A stretch of 6,287 bases of DNA. It comes from Planctomycetaceae bacterium. Its GTDB lineage: Bacteria > Planctomycetota > Planctomycetia > Pirellulales > Pirellulaceae. The DNA lies in contig DMPQ01000445.1 in NCBI GenBank assembly GCA_003455945.1, positions 1 to 6,287 of the forward strand. The letters run 5' to 3'. The notes under the pieces are model-generated. The model was not told the DNA's origin. It made no database searches and worked only from the letters and a program-made list of their open reading frames with translations. Each line of letters starts with the position of its first letter. Within the stretch, counting starts at the first letter, position 1. A program made the translations under genes and the position numbers. Shown piece after piece: positions 1 through 5,369 of the stretch.

Positions 1-1235
1 GCCTCGTGCTTGCGTCGCTCGGGAGGCGGGAACTCTTGTCCGCAGTCGGGGCAGCGCGCGTAGCCCGCCGCGATCAGCGACCGGCACGCCGGGCATTCCT
101 TGGCCGGCGGTTCGCTGCCGCGATCCGCGTGGCGCTCGCCGATCTCGAGCCGATCGACCGGCCCGTGCCGGAGCACGTTGCCGCCGAAGTCGAGCACCAG
201 GCAGTCGGACTTGCTCGGATGCAGACGGAAGCCGCGACCGCACATCTGATAGAAGAGCCCGGGCGAGAGCGTCGGGCGGAGGAGCCCCACCGTATCGATG
301 TTCGGCGCATCGAAGCCGGTCGTCAGCACGTTGACGTTGACCAGGTACCGGAGCGCACCGGAGCGGAATCGCGCCAGGAGCTCGTCCCGCACGCTCGTCG
401 GCGTTTCGCCGGTGACGAAGCCGGCCTCGAGCCCGTGGCGCGACCGGAGCGTGTCGACGAGGTGCTGTCCGTGCCGAACGCCGCTGGCGAAGATCAGGAC
501 CGACCGGCGATCGGCACAACAAGTGACGAGCTCGTCGCATGCCGACGCGACCAGTTGCGCGTCGTCCATCAACGCTTCGACCTCGTCGGCGACGAACTCC
601 CCTCCGCGGACATGCAGCCGACCGAAATCGAGTCGGTCGCGGCCTGCCTTGGTGATCAGCGGACAGAGATATCCGTCACGGATCAGCTCGCGCACGCCGA
701 TCTCGAAGCAGACGTGATTGAGCACGCCGTCGGGCGTGCAGATCGGCCCCGTCTTCATGCGGAACGGGGTCGCCGTGAAACCGACGATCCGCAATTGCGG
801 ATTGACGATCCGCGCCTCGGAAAGGAACTGGCGATACATGCCGTCCCCTTCCGGTGCTACCAGGTGTGCCTCGTCGATCAGCACCAGGTCGAACGGCTCG
901 AGTTCGCAGGCGCGGCGGTAGACGCTCTGGATCCCCGCAACGATCACCGGCTGCGTCGTCTCGCGCCGTCGCAGGCCGGCGGAGTAGAGACCGAACGGTA
1001 CCTCGGGACAGACCGCACGCAGCTTGTCGGCCGACTGCTCGAGCAGTTCCTTGACGTGTGCCAGGATCAGCACGCGACCGTGCCACTGCCGGACCGCATC
1101 GCGACAGATCGTCGCCATCACCGGGGTCTTGCCCCCCGCGGTCGGAATCACCACGCACGGATGGTCGTCGCGGTTGCGCAGGTGCTCGTACACCGCGTCC
1201 ACGGCTTGTCGCTGATAGGGACGGAGTTCGATCAT
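1..1235 (-). CDS. SF2 DEAD/DEAH-box DNA helicase, phage/UvsW-like type (3' end cut by window)
   Basis: This is an ATP-dependent superfamily 2 helicase, likely acting on branched DNA or replication forks. I translated 411 codons with no stop, so the C-terminus lies outside the window. Seen in order: a Q-motif-like start (RPYQRQAV, residues 5-12), Walker A PTAGGKT (31-37), motif Ia-like LILAHVKEL (56-64), the DEAH box (121-124), motif III-like GFTATPFR (152-159), motif V-like VNVLTTGFDAP (301-311) and motif VI-like YQMCGRGFR (329-337). A four-cysteine zinc ribbon follows (C381-x2-C384 and C395-x2-C398). The start ATG overlaps the stop of the zinc-finger gene upstream as ATGA, so translation is probably coupled; the nearest GGAG lies about 13 nt away, too far to be strong. 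The family (type III restriction/UvsW/Ssl2-like) is certain; the exact role is inferred from the RusA and Sak4-like neighbours. A restriction subunit is unlikely because no methylase is present. Confidence 0.95.
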   Translation of the reverse strand, partial: MIELRPYQRQAVDAVYEHLRNRDDHPCVVIPTAGGKTPVMATICRDAVRQWHGRVLILAHVKELLEQSADKLRAVCPEVPFGLYSAGLRRRETTQPVIVAGIQSVYRRACELEPFDLVLIDEAHLVAPEGDGMYRQFLSEARIVNPQLRIVGFTATPFRMKTGPICTPDGVLNHVCFEIGVRELIRDGYLCPLITKAGRDRLDFGRLHVRGGEFVADEVEALMDDAQLVASACDELVTCCADRRSVLIFASGVRHGQHLVDTLRSRHGLEAGFVTGETPTSVRDELLARFRSGALRYLVNVNVLTTGFDAPNIDTVGLLRPTLSPGLFYQMCGRGFRLHPSKSDCLVLDFGGNVLRHGPVDRLEIGERHADRGSEPPAKECPACRSLIAAGYARCPDCGQEFPPPERRKHE

Positions 1236-1438
1236 CGCCGGCGTCGCGCTCCCGCTTGCAGGAGCGCCGCGCCGATCAGCCGGCCGTTGCGACGCATGAC
1301 GCCGCGCTGCAGCTGAAGCAGGAGTTCCGGCAGCGGCCAGCGATCGTTGAGTCGACGGCACTCGGCGCAGATCCGATTGGCGGCTCCGCCCGAAACGAAG
1401 GACTCGCCGCATTTCAGACAGGTTCGTCGCTTGCGCAC
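1232..1438 (-). CDS. Small zinc-finger protein, 68 aa
   Basis: A small basic protein with one four-cysteine zinc knuckle (C7-x2-C10 and C24-x2-C27), followed by an RR-LN segment and an arginine-rich tail ending in RRRR. It is probably a nucleic-acid-binding accessory protein; no specific function can be assigned. I chose the GTG at 1438 because GGGAG lies 7 nt upstream (1446-1450) and the coding sense starts there. The frame stays open upstream to 1591, but that part is opposite-frame sequence of the DUF3310 gene and has no protein character. The gene begins 4 nt after the DUF3310 stop, and its TGA overlaps the helicase ATG. The helicase itself ends in a similar CxxC...CxxC ribbon, so the two may share a binding style. 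Short CxxC proteins of this look are common in phage and mobile-element operons. Confidence 0.8.
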   Translation of the reverse strand: MRKRRTCLKCGESFVSGGAANRICAECRRLNDRWPLPELLLQLQRGVMRRNGRLIGAALLQAGARRRR

Positions 1439-1442
1439 CGAG

Positions 1443-1658
1443 TCACTCCCGCTCGAGCCGGACGATCTCGCGATCGAGGTACCATCGCGCCTTGCGCAGG
1501 TCAGCCAGGCGGTCCCCCTTGTGCGCCGCTCGGGCGACGTACTTGATGACGTTCCCCAGTCGGAAGCCGAGGTCCCAGGCTTCGATCGCATCGATCACCT
1601 CGATCGCCCCGAAGGTGTAGTGCGGCGGATGATCGATCCGCTCGGACGCTTCAGTCAC
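1443..1658 (-). CDS. DUF3310 family phage protein, 71 aa
   Basis: This matches the phage DUF3310 family (sometimes labelled a nucleotide kinase, without good reason) across nearly its whole length. Landmarks are HPPHYTFGAIEVIDAIEAW (residues 10-28), GNVIKYVARAAHKG (35-48), then LADLRKARWYLDREI (51-65). The charged helical pattern with conserved E, D, K and R is typical of the family, which is found in phage replication regions. Its biochemical role is not established to my knowledge. The start is GTG at 1658, supported by a strong GGGAGG 8 nt upstream. It overlaps the end of rusA by 8 nt, and its TGA is 4 nt before the zinc-finger gene, so it is a middle gene of the operon. Confidence 0.92.
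   Translation of the reverse strand: MTEASERIDHPPHYTFGAIEVIDAIEAWDLGFRLGNVIKYVARAAHKGDRLADLRKARWYLDREIVRLERE
1446..1450 (-). promoter_or_regulatory. Shine-Dalgarno fixing the GTG start of the zinc-finger gene
   Basis: GGGAG on the minus strand lies inside the last codons of the DUF3310 gene, 7 nt before the GTG at 1438. It is what separates the 68-aa reading from the longer open frame that begins at 1591. Confidence 0.7.
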
Positions 1659-2004
1659 GCGACAGTCCTCCCAGTCGGACCACGACTCGGCCGCCGGCCA
1701 GCGGCCCGCGCCGTTCGATCAGCAGCCGATCGATCTGCGAGTCGTCGGCGTAGAGTCCGGCGTGCGCGAGCGCATCGATCAGGGCCTTGAGCAGGTTGTC
1801 GAGATCGCGTCGTCGCCGATCGGGCGGATGAACCTCGATCTCGACCGTCAGCCGCTCCTGCAGCGGCGGAGCGGCACGGTCGCGCAGCAGCGCAACGATC
1901 GTCGCGCGGTACGCTCGCCCGGTGCGACTGACGAGCGTCCGCGCACCGACCCGCCGCCAGTAGTGATTGACCGACGGCGGGAACGGCAGCGAGAGTTCGA
2001 TCAT
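1651..2004 (-). CDS. rusA: RusA-type Holliday junction resolvase
   Basis: A 117-aa endonuclease of the RusA family that resolves four-way DNA junctions by paired nicks. It starts with the typical LPFPPSVNHYWRR (residues 6-18) and carries the catalytic block D67-x-D69-N70...K73 with a further D88 in the YADDSQID segment. The spacing among these residues equals that of the known E. coli RusA residues D70, D72, N73, K76 and D91. All catalytic acids and the lysine are present, so the enzyme looks active. The length is normal for the family (about 120 aa). The ATG at 2004 overlaps the DUF669 stop as ATGA and has GGAGG about 8 nt upstream. In phages RusA clears branched replication or recombination intermediates before packaging; here it sits between a Sak4-like ATPase/DUF669 pair and an SF2 helicase, which fits that job. 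Confidence 0.95.
   Translation of the reverse strand: MIELSLPFPPSVNHYWRRVGARTLVSRTGRAYRATIVALLRDRAAPPLQERLTVEIEVHPPDRRRRDLDNLLKALIDALAHAGLYADDSQIDRLLIERRGPLAGGRVVVRLGGLSRD
1667..1672 (-). promoter_or_regulatory. Shine-Dalgarno for the DUF3310 GTG start
   Basis: GGGAGG on the minus strand, 8 nt before the GTG at 1658, lies within the 3' end of rusA. It justifies the GTG start and the 8-nt gene overlap. Confidence 0.7.
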
Positions 2005-2468
2005 CGCGAGCGCCTCCAGGGAGGCGTGCTGTCGGCGGCCGCGACCGGCTCGCTGCGGACGCTCGGCGCGGCGTCCTTCCGCGCGAACCCCTTGATCTCG
2101 TTGACGAGTTCGCCGGAATCGTCACGGCGCTTGCAGCGGACGTTGATCACCAACGGCAGGTCGTGCAGCTCGAGCGAATCGCGCGGTGCGAGGACGTCGA
2201 CGGCGCGGCAGATGGCGGAGAGCTCCGCCCGCGCCATCTGCACGGCCGTCGCGTTGGGGTTGTCGAGATTCAGACGAGTCCAGAGCAGCCGATTGCGGTG
2301 CTCCCCTTCGAGCACCTGAAACGTCAGCTCGAGAAACTGTCCGGTCCCCGCCTTGGTCGGCTTCATCTCGGAGGCGACGATCGCCGCGACGTACTTGCCG
2401 GCCGGCAGCGGGTCGAAGTCCGAGGTCGGTTCGATCCGGCTCGCGTCGAATCCATGCAGATCAGCCAT
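2001..2468 (-). CDS. DUF669 family phage protein, probable ssDNA-associated partner of the ATPase
   Basis: A 155-aa protein recognised as DUF669 from the order SDFDPLPAGKYVAAIVASEMKPTKAGTGQFLELTFQVLEG (residues 17-55), then NRLLWTRLNLDNPN (59-72), AELSAICRAVDV (81-92) and a C-terminal strand region LVINVRCKRRDDSGELVNEIKGF (106-128). The fold pattern is mostly beta and resembles phage single-strand-binding-like proteins; DNA binding is inferred, not shown. After residue 129 comes a flexible A/P/S-rich tail ending in TPPWRRSR, which could be a partner-docking tip as in SSB. I chose the ATG at 2468, with GGAG 9 nt upstream; it overlaps the end of the ATPase gene by 8 nt. The frame continues upstream to 2738 only as a shadow of the ATPase gene. 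DUF669 genes commonly sit next to AAA_24/Sak4 genes in phages. Confidence 0.88.
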   Translation of the reverse strand: MADLHGFDASRIEPTSDFDPLPAGKYVAAIVASEMKPTKAGTGQFLELTFQVLEGEHRNRLLWTRLNLDNPNATAVQMARAELSAICRAVDVLAPRDSLELHDLPLVINVRCKRRDDSGELVNEIKGFARKDAAPSVRSEPVAAADSTPPWRRSR

Positions 2469-3249
2469 CGTGTCGGGCTCCGGGAGCGGGGGTCTGAGAT
2501 GCGAGTGCCGCGACGAACGCCTGCCATGACAGCGGGAGCTCCTCGGCGATCGCGTAGCGGTTCTTGGCGATGCAGCTCGGGCCGCCGACGCAGCGGAGCA
2601 CGCGCTCGCCGCCGTCCTTGCCGAGCGCCTTGGCGATCGTCCGTTTGCGGTTGAAGCCGCTGTCTTCCTGCTGCGTCCGAAACTTCCGGGTCGCGAACAG
2701 GACGGCGTCCGACCACTCGCAGACGAGGGCCGCCGCATGCTTGTGTAGCCGCGGGCCGTACCGGTCGTAGGCGGTCGACTCGGGATCCTCGAACTTCTCG
2801 ACCTTGGCGTGCGCGATGCCGATCACGACCATGCCGCGATCGCTGCGCAGTCGGTCGAGCGCCGTGAGGAACTGTCGCCAGTAGCCGAGGGCGTGCGTGT
2901 AGCCCTTCGCGAAACCGCCGTCGACCTTCTCGATGCCGCTCACGCCGTACTCGCGGCAGAGCGCATCGAAGATCAGCTGCTCGAGCCAATCGAGACTGTC
3001 GATCGCGACGCTCTGGTAGTCGTGTTCGGCGGTGTGCAGTTCCGCGAGCGCCGTCATCACCTCGTCGAACGTCGTCGCCAGCGGAAAGCGATCGCAGTCG
3101 ATTTCCGACAGGCCGTCTTCGGTCGCGATGAAGATCGGTGCCGGCGCTTGGGCCGCGAACGTGCTCTTGCCGACCCCTTCGGTCCCGTAGACCAGCAGCC
3201 GCGGGGGCATCGGCTGGCGTCCGCTGCGAATCTTCGAGAGCAGGCTCAT
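2461..3249 (-). CDS. AAA_24 / Sak4-like phage recombination ATPase (RecA-fold)
   Basis: A 262-aa P-loop ATPase of the phage AAA_24 type, related to Sak4 single-strand annealing or RecA-like recombinases. Seen: Walker A GTEGVGKST (residues 22-30), preceded by the LLVYG strand; IFIATEDGLSEID (39-51); Walker B VAIDSLDWLE (81-90, with D84); VVIGIAHAKVEKF (141-153), whose GxxH lies where family members carry a sensor-like motif; and DRYGPRLHKHAAALVCEWSDAVLFAT (162-187), a conserved C-terminal RecA-core segment. The length is normal. The ATG at 3249 overlaps the stop of the 97-aa gene as ATGA and has GGGAGG 7 nt upstream. Known Sak4 proteins work with an SSB, and the next gene (DUF669) is the obvious candidate partner. 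A general phage nucleotide-binding protein is the more cautious name. Confidence 0.9.
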   Translation of the reverse strand: MSLLSKIRSGRQPMPPRLLVYGTEGVGKSTFAAQAPAPIFIATEDGLSEIDCDRFPLATTFDEVMTALAELHTAEHDYQSVAIDSLDWLEQLIFDALCREYGVSGIEKVDGGFAKGYTHALGYWRQFLTALDRLRSDRGMVVIGIAHAKVEKFEDPESTAYDRYGPRLHKHAAALVCEWSDAVLFATRKFRTQQEDSGFNRKRTIAKALGKDGGERVLRCVGGPSCIAKNRYAIAEELPLSWQAFVAALASQTPAPGARHDG

Positions 3250-3539
3250 GCGCGGGCCTCCCGAGACGCCGCGCCGCGTTCGACCCGGAACGTATCCGGA
3301 CCGAGTTCGCGCGACAGGAAGCCGACGAACAGGCGGTTGAGATCGCGACCGACGTCGGTCTGCGCGTCGATCACGCAGCAGCGGCGGTCGGCTTCGACGC
3401 GATAGGCGGCGTCGAGGCGGGTTTGGGCTTCGCCATGGAGCGCTTCGCAGCCCCAGATGGCGAGCAACAGCGCCGAGTCGACGTCTTCCTGGGCCACGTC
3501 GTCGTCGAAGCGGTAGCGGAAACAGTTCGGGTGCATCAT
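3246..3539 (-). CDS. Uncharacterised 97-aa protein, planctomycete-type family
   Basis: A small acidic protein with no catalytic motif I can name. It has an N-terminal MHPNCFRYRF, a helical DVDSALLLAIWGCEALHGEAQTRLDAAYRV segment (residues 19-48), then a strand-like RRCCVIDAQTDVGRDLNRLFVGFLSRELGPDTFRVERG (52-89). The LHGEAxxRLDA and CVIDA-T-VGRDLNRLF patterns recall, from memory, small hypothetical proteins of planctomycete genomes; this was not searched. Two ATG codons in a row (3539 and 3536) lie 5 and 8 nt after GAGG (3545-3548); the second has better spacing, so the true N-terminus may be MHPN. It is the first gene of the packed seven-gene operon, 32 nt after the sigma-factor stop, and its TGA overlaps the ATPase ATG. 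Its place suggests a role with the ATPase or in control of the operon. Confidence 0.8.
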   Translation of the reverse strand: MMHPNCFRYRFDDDVAQEDVDSALLLAIWGCEALHGEAQTRLDAAYRVEADRRCCVIDAQTDVGRDLNRLFVGFLSRELGPDTFRVERGAASREARA

Positions 3540-3571
3540 CGGTTCCTCGGGGAGGTGTCGTTCGCTATGGG

Positions 3572-4228
3572 TTAGGAACCCGATTGCGCGGCGATCTGAC
3601 GGCCGGCGTCGTCAGGACGGCCGAGACCGCAGTCGGTGAAGCGGCGGCGGATCTTCTCGAGCCAGGTGTTGAGCGTGGTGCGCGGCACGCCCATGTCGCG
3701 GGCCACCTGCGCGATCGAGTCGTGCTTGAGTCGCTCGCAGAATTCGCGGAACCGCTCGTCGGGGAGCGACGCGACGCAGGCCGCGACATCCAATCGCAAC
3801 TCTGCCACCGCCTGCGGCGAGCGTCGCTCGCGCCCGCGCCGTCCCGGCGTCTCGTGATCGAGCAGCACGGCGGTCAGCTCGATCGGCCCCTCGTCGTCGG
3901 CGCCGATCACCGCGTGGATCGAGCGGACCCGGCGATGGTCGCGTTTCGCCGCCTCGCGGTCGCGGATCATCGTCGCGATGTGCCGGCGGACCGTCTTGGC
4001 GACGAATGCCTTCCACTTCGGATCGTCGGGGTCGGCCCGATCGAGATGGGCGGCGAGCTTGAGCAGCAGCGTCTGCTCTATTTCGTCGCGGTCGCCGTGC
4101 CGAAAGCCGCCGCAGCCGATCAGCCCGCGGGCCCGTTTGCGGACGTAGCCGCGGGTGAAGGAATCGAGCGGCTCGTGCGCGGCTCGGGACGAAACGGATG
4201 ATCCTTCGCGAGGACGATTCGGGGACAT
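3572..4228 (-). CDS. ECF-like sigma-70 family factor (planctomycete type)
   Basis: A 218-aa protein with two-part sigma-factor architecture. Residues 23-98 look like region 2: FTRGYVRKRARGLIG, then HGDRDEIEQTLLLKLAAHL (45-62), then WKAFVAKTVRRHIATMIRDREAAKRD (72-97). An acidic linker (109-126) is followed by a region 4 HTH: VAACVASLPDERFREFCERLKHDSIAQVARDMGVPRTTLNTWLEKIRRRF (148-197). It would direct RNA polymerase to particular promoters. The ATG at 4228 is chosen because GGAG lies about 9 nt upstream and family similarity begins soon after; the frame stays open to 4408 but only through palindromic non-coding DNA. The stop is TAA, 32 nt before the next gene, so it may share its transcript with the recombination operon. 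It could instead be a sigma-derived DNA-binding regulator. The sigma-like fold is fairly sure; the target promoters are unknown. Confidence 0.85.
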   Translation of the reverse strand: MSPNRPREGSSVSSRAAHEPLDSFTRGYVRKRARGLIGCGGFRHGDRDEIEQTLLLKLAAHLDRADPDDPKWKAFVAKTVRRHIATMIRDREAAKRDHRRVRSIHAVIGADDEGPIELTAVLLDHETPGRRGRERRSPQAVAELRLDVAACVASLPDERFREFCERLKHDSIAQVARDMGVPRTTLNTWLEKIRRRFTDCGLGRPDDAGRQIAAQSGS

Positions 4229-4239
4229 GACCGCAGACT

Positions 4240-4294
4240 CCGGCGTTTCGAGGGGTTCCCGCCGTGCGCGACGCACAGCGACAACCCCCGCCGG
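4240..4294 (-). promoter_or_regulatory. Structured leader of the sigma gene, overlapping its ribosome-binding site
   Basis: Read on the minus strand, three nested pairings can form: CCGGCG (4289-4294) with CGCCGG (4240-4245), GGGGTT (4283-4288) with AACCCC (4252-4257), and GTGCG (4272-4276) with CGCAC (4264-4268). The 5' arms of the first two pairings are contiguous; their 3' arms are separated by a 6-nt bulge (4246-4251). The GGAG Shine-Dalgarno (4238-4241) shares its two G residues with the outer stem, so the fold would partly hide it. The pairing is seen directly; control of translation is inference. A shorter competing pairing, 4241-4245 with 4260-4264, is also possible. Confidence 0.5.
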
Positions 4295-4306
4295 AATTGC
4301 AGAACG

Positions 4307-4408
4307 GGCCGAGAAAAGATCGGCCGAGTGACGCAAGTCGCTCGGCCCTCGGTGCTTGCGAGCACTGCCGAGGCGACTTGCAGTTGCATGACGTCGCCTC
4401 GACTGCAA
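4307..4408. repeat. Chain of four interlocking inverted repeats between the 318-aa and sigma genes
   Basis: Four hairpin-forming repeats overlap edge to edge. (1) GGCCGA 4307-4312 with TCGGCC 4320-4325, loop 7 nt. (2) 4322-4332 with 4337-4347: 11 pairs including one G-U when read on the plus strand, closing a GCAA loop. (3) CCTCG 4347-4351 plus GTGCT 4352-4356 with AGCAC 4361-4365 and CGAGG 4369-4373, with a 3-nt bulge and a TGCG loop. (4) CGAGGCGAC 4369-4377 with GTCGCCTCG 4393-4401, a perfect 9-bp stem. Two further pairings compete: 4333-4345 with 4368-4381 (13 pairs, one bulged base), and TTGCAGT 4378-4384 with ACTGCAA 4402-4408. There is no coding sense here and no T-run after any stem on the minus strand. 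It may be a protein-binding or recombination site, a structured RNA, a dispersed palindromic repeat or an unusual attenuator; I cannot decide which. Confidence 0.75.
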
Positions 4409-4412
4409 TCGC

Positions 4413-5369
4413 TCAGGCGCGGCGGCCCGTACTCACGGCTCCTCGGAAGCTCAGGATGCGATCCAGATCCGCCGCCGTTTCCCAGTACAACCGCAGCTCG
4501 CTCGCTTGGCGGTCGTTCAGGCAACGACTCACGCTCGATTCGCTCAGGCCGAGCAGTTCCCCCAACTGCTTCTGACTAGGACGCGGCAACAGCCGAGGGC
4601 CTCCCGACTCGGCGCAGGTGCTCAGCGCATGATCGCGAGCGCTCCGCAGATGCGCGATCAGCGCGCCGCGCAGCTGCTCGATGTCGGCCAAGCGAGTGGC
4701 GCGTTTGCGCGGTCTCGGCCGAGCTCGAGTCGCCGGCACCGGATCGGCGTCGAACAGTCGCCCCTCGATCTCGTCGAGCGCGAGCGTCAGGCCCAGTGCG
4801 CCTGGCGCGAGCACCTCTTCGAGCGGAATGACCGGCTGGCCAAGCGCGGTCTGCCACCGTGCCGCCCCTGCAGTGGTCGGAGCGAAGACGACCGGACGCG
4901 ACGTCGAACGCAGCGGCTCGAGCGCCTCGCGCGGAACACCGCGTCGCAGAGCGCGCACGAACCAGAGCTGCCGCACCCGGCCTCCCCAGGTCGCCGAGCC
5001 GATGCGCCAGACCTGCGGCGCGGCGTGGCGTCGGATCGCCAAGCGGGTATCGACGAAGAGCGTCGCCAGCAGCGGTTCGGTAGCGAGCTCCCAGAGCCGC
5101 AGCGTATCGGTCGCGACATCCGCCAAGCCGCAGTCGTCGCAGCGAACGAAACAGCGACGGCGCCCGTCGGCGGCGATGAGCGTCTCGACGCGTCCCCGGC
5201 GACTGCAATCGGGGCAGTCGCTCGAGCCGGCGGGGGCCAGCGCGCGGACGAGTCCGGCGCGTTGCCAGCGCTCGAACTCGTCCGCCCACGACTGCTCGAT
5301 CTCCCCGGCACCGACCCGCGGCGGATCAGTATCCCAGCGGGAGCACAGCAGACTCGGCAGACTCCGCAC
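4413..5369 (-). CDS. Zinc-ribbon plus C-terminal HTH protein, planctomycete-type, function unknown
   Basis: A 318-aa protein. Residues 52-80 form a zinc ribbon (C52-x2-C55 and C77-x2-C80, with an extra C73). The middle part (100-210) has the feel of an alpha/beta domain: QVWRIGSATWGGRVRQLWFVRAL (119-141), then RPVVFAPTTAGAARWQTAL (158-176). A basic proline/arginine linker (212-226) follows, and a C-terminal HTH reads PSQKQLGELLGLSESSVSRCLND (264-286) and then LYWETAADLDRIL (294-306). From memory this architecture is a recurring planctomycete family without known function; DNA binding is likely. The start is GTG at 5369, with GGAAG 7 nt upstream; no other ATG or GTG occurs soon in frame. It overlaps the 3' end of the upstream gene by 44 nt, so the two are probably co-translated. 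It ends at the palindromic gap before the sigma gene. It may be a regulator or a sequence-specific partner of the upstream protein. Confidence 0.85.
   Translation of the reverse strand: MRSLPSLLCSRWDTDPPRVGAGEIEQSWADEFERWQRAGLVRALAPAGSSDCPDCSRRGRVETLIAADGRRRCFVRCDDCGLADVATDTLRLWELATEPLLATLFVDTRLAIRRHAAPQVWRIGSATWGGRVRQLWFVRALRRGVPREALEPLRSTSRPVVFAPTTAGAARWQTALGQPVIPLEEVLAPGALGLTLALDEIEGRLFDADPVPATRARPRPRKRATRLADIEQLRGALIAHLRSARDHALSTCAESGGPRLLPRPSQKQLGELLGLSESSVSRCLNDRQASELRLYWETAADLDRILSFRGAVSTGRRA

Noticed and set aside
6..1316. A 436-codon open frame on the plus strand opposite the helicase
   Set aside because: It is a GC-rich antisense shadow. The minus strand carries all helicase motifs in order, while the plus-strand product is low in structure and shows no family.
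3569..3581. Small hairpin GGGTT-CCT-AACCC (minus strand) around the sigma stop as a terminator
   Set aside because: Only five pairs and no T-run follow, so it is too weak for an intrinsic terminator. Read-through into the operon is more likely.
4322..4347. GC-rich stem with GCAA loop as a rho-independent terminator for the 318-aa gene
   Set aside because: No T-tract follows it on the minus strand, and the stem pairs better when read on the plus strand. A classical terminator is not supported.
4229..4408. N-terminal extension of the sigma factor up to 4408
   Set aside because: The extra 60 codons come from palindromic non-coding DNA, while the ATG at 4228 has its own GGAG. Family-like sequence begins only after 4228.
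4378..4408. H-type pseudoknot formed by 4369-4377/4393-4401 with 4378-4384/4402-4408
   Set aside because: The order A-B-A'-B' fits, but the two connecting loops have zero length. Both full stems could hardly form at once, so I treat them as alternatives.
4229..4412. Promoter with clear -35 and -10 boxes before the sigma gene
   Set aside because: I saw no convincing TTGACA/TATAAT-like pair with proper spacing on the minus strand. A planctomycete or ECF-type promoter could still be there without being recognisable.
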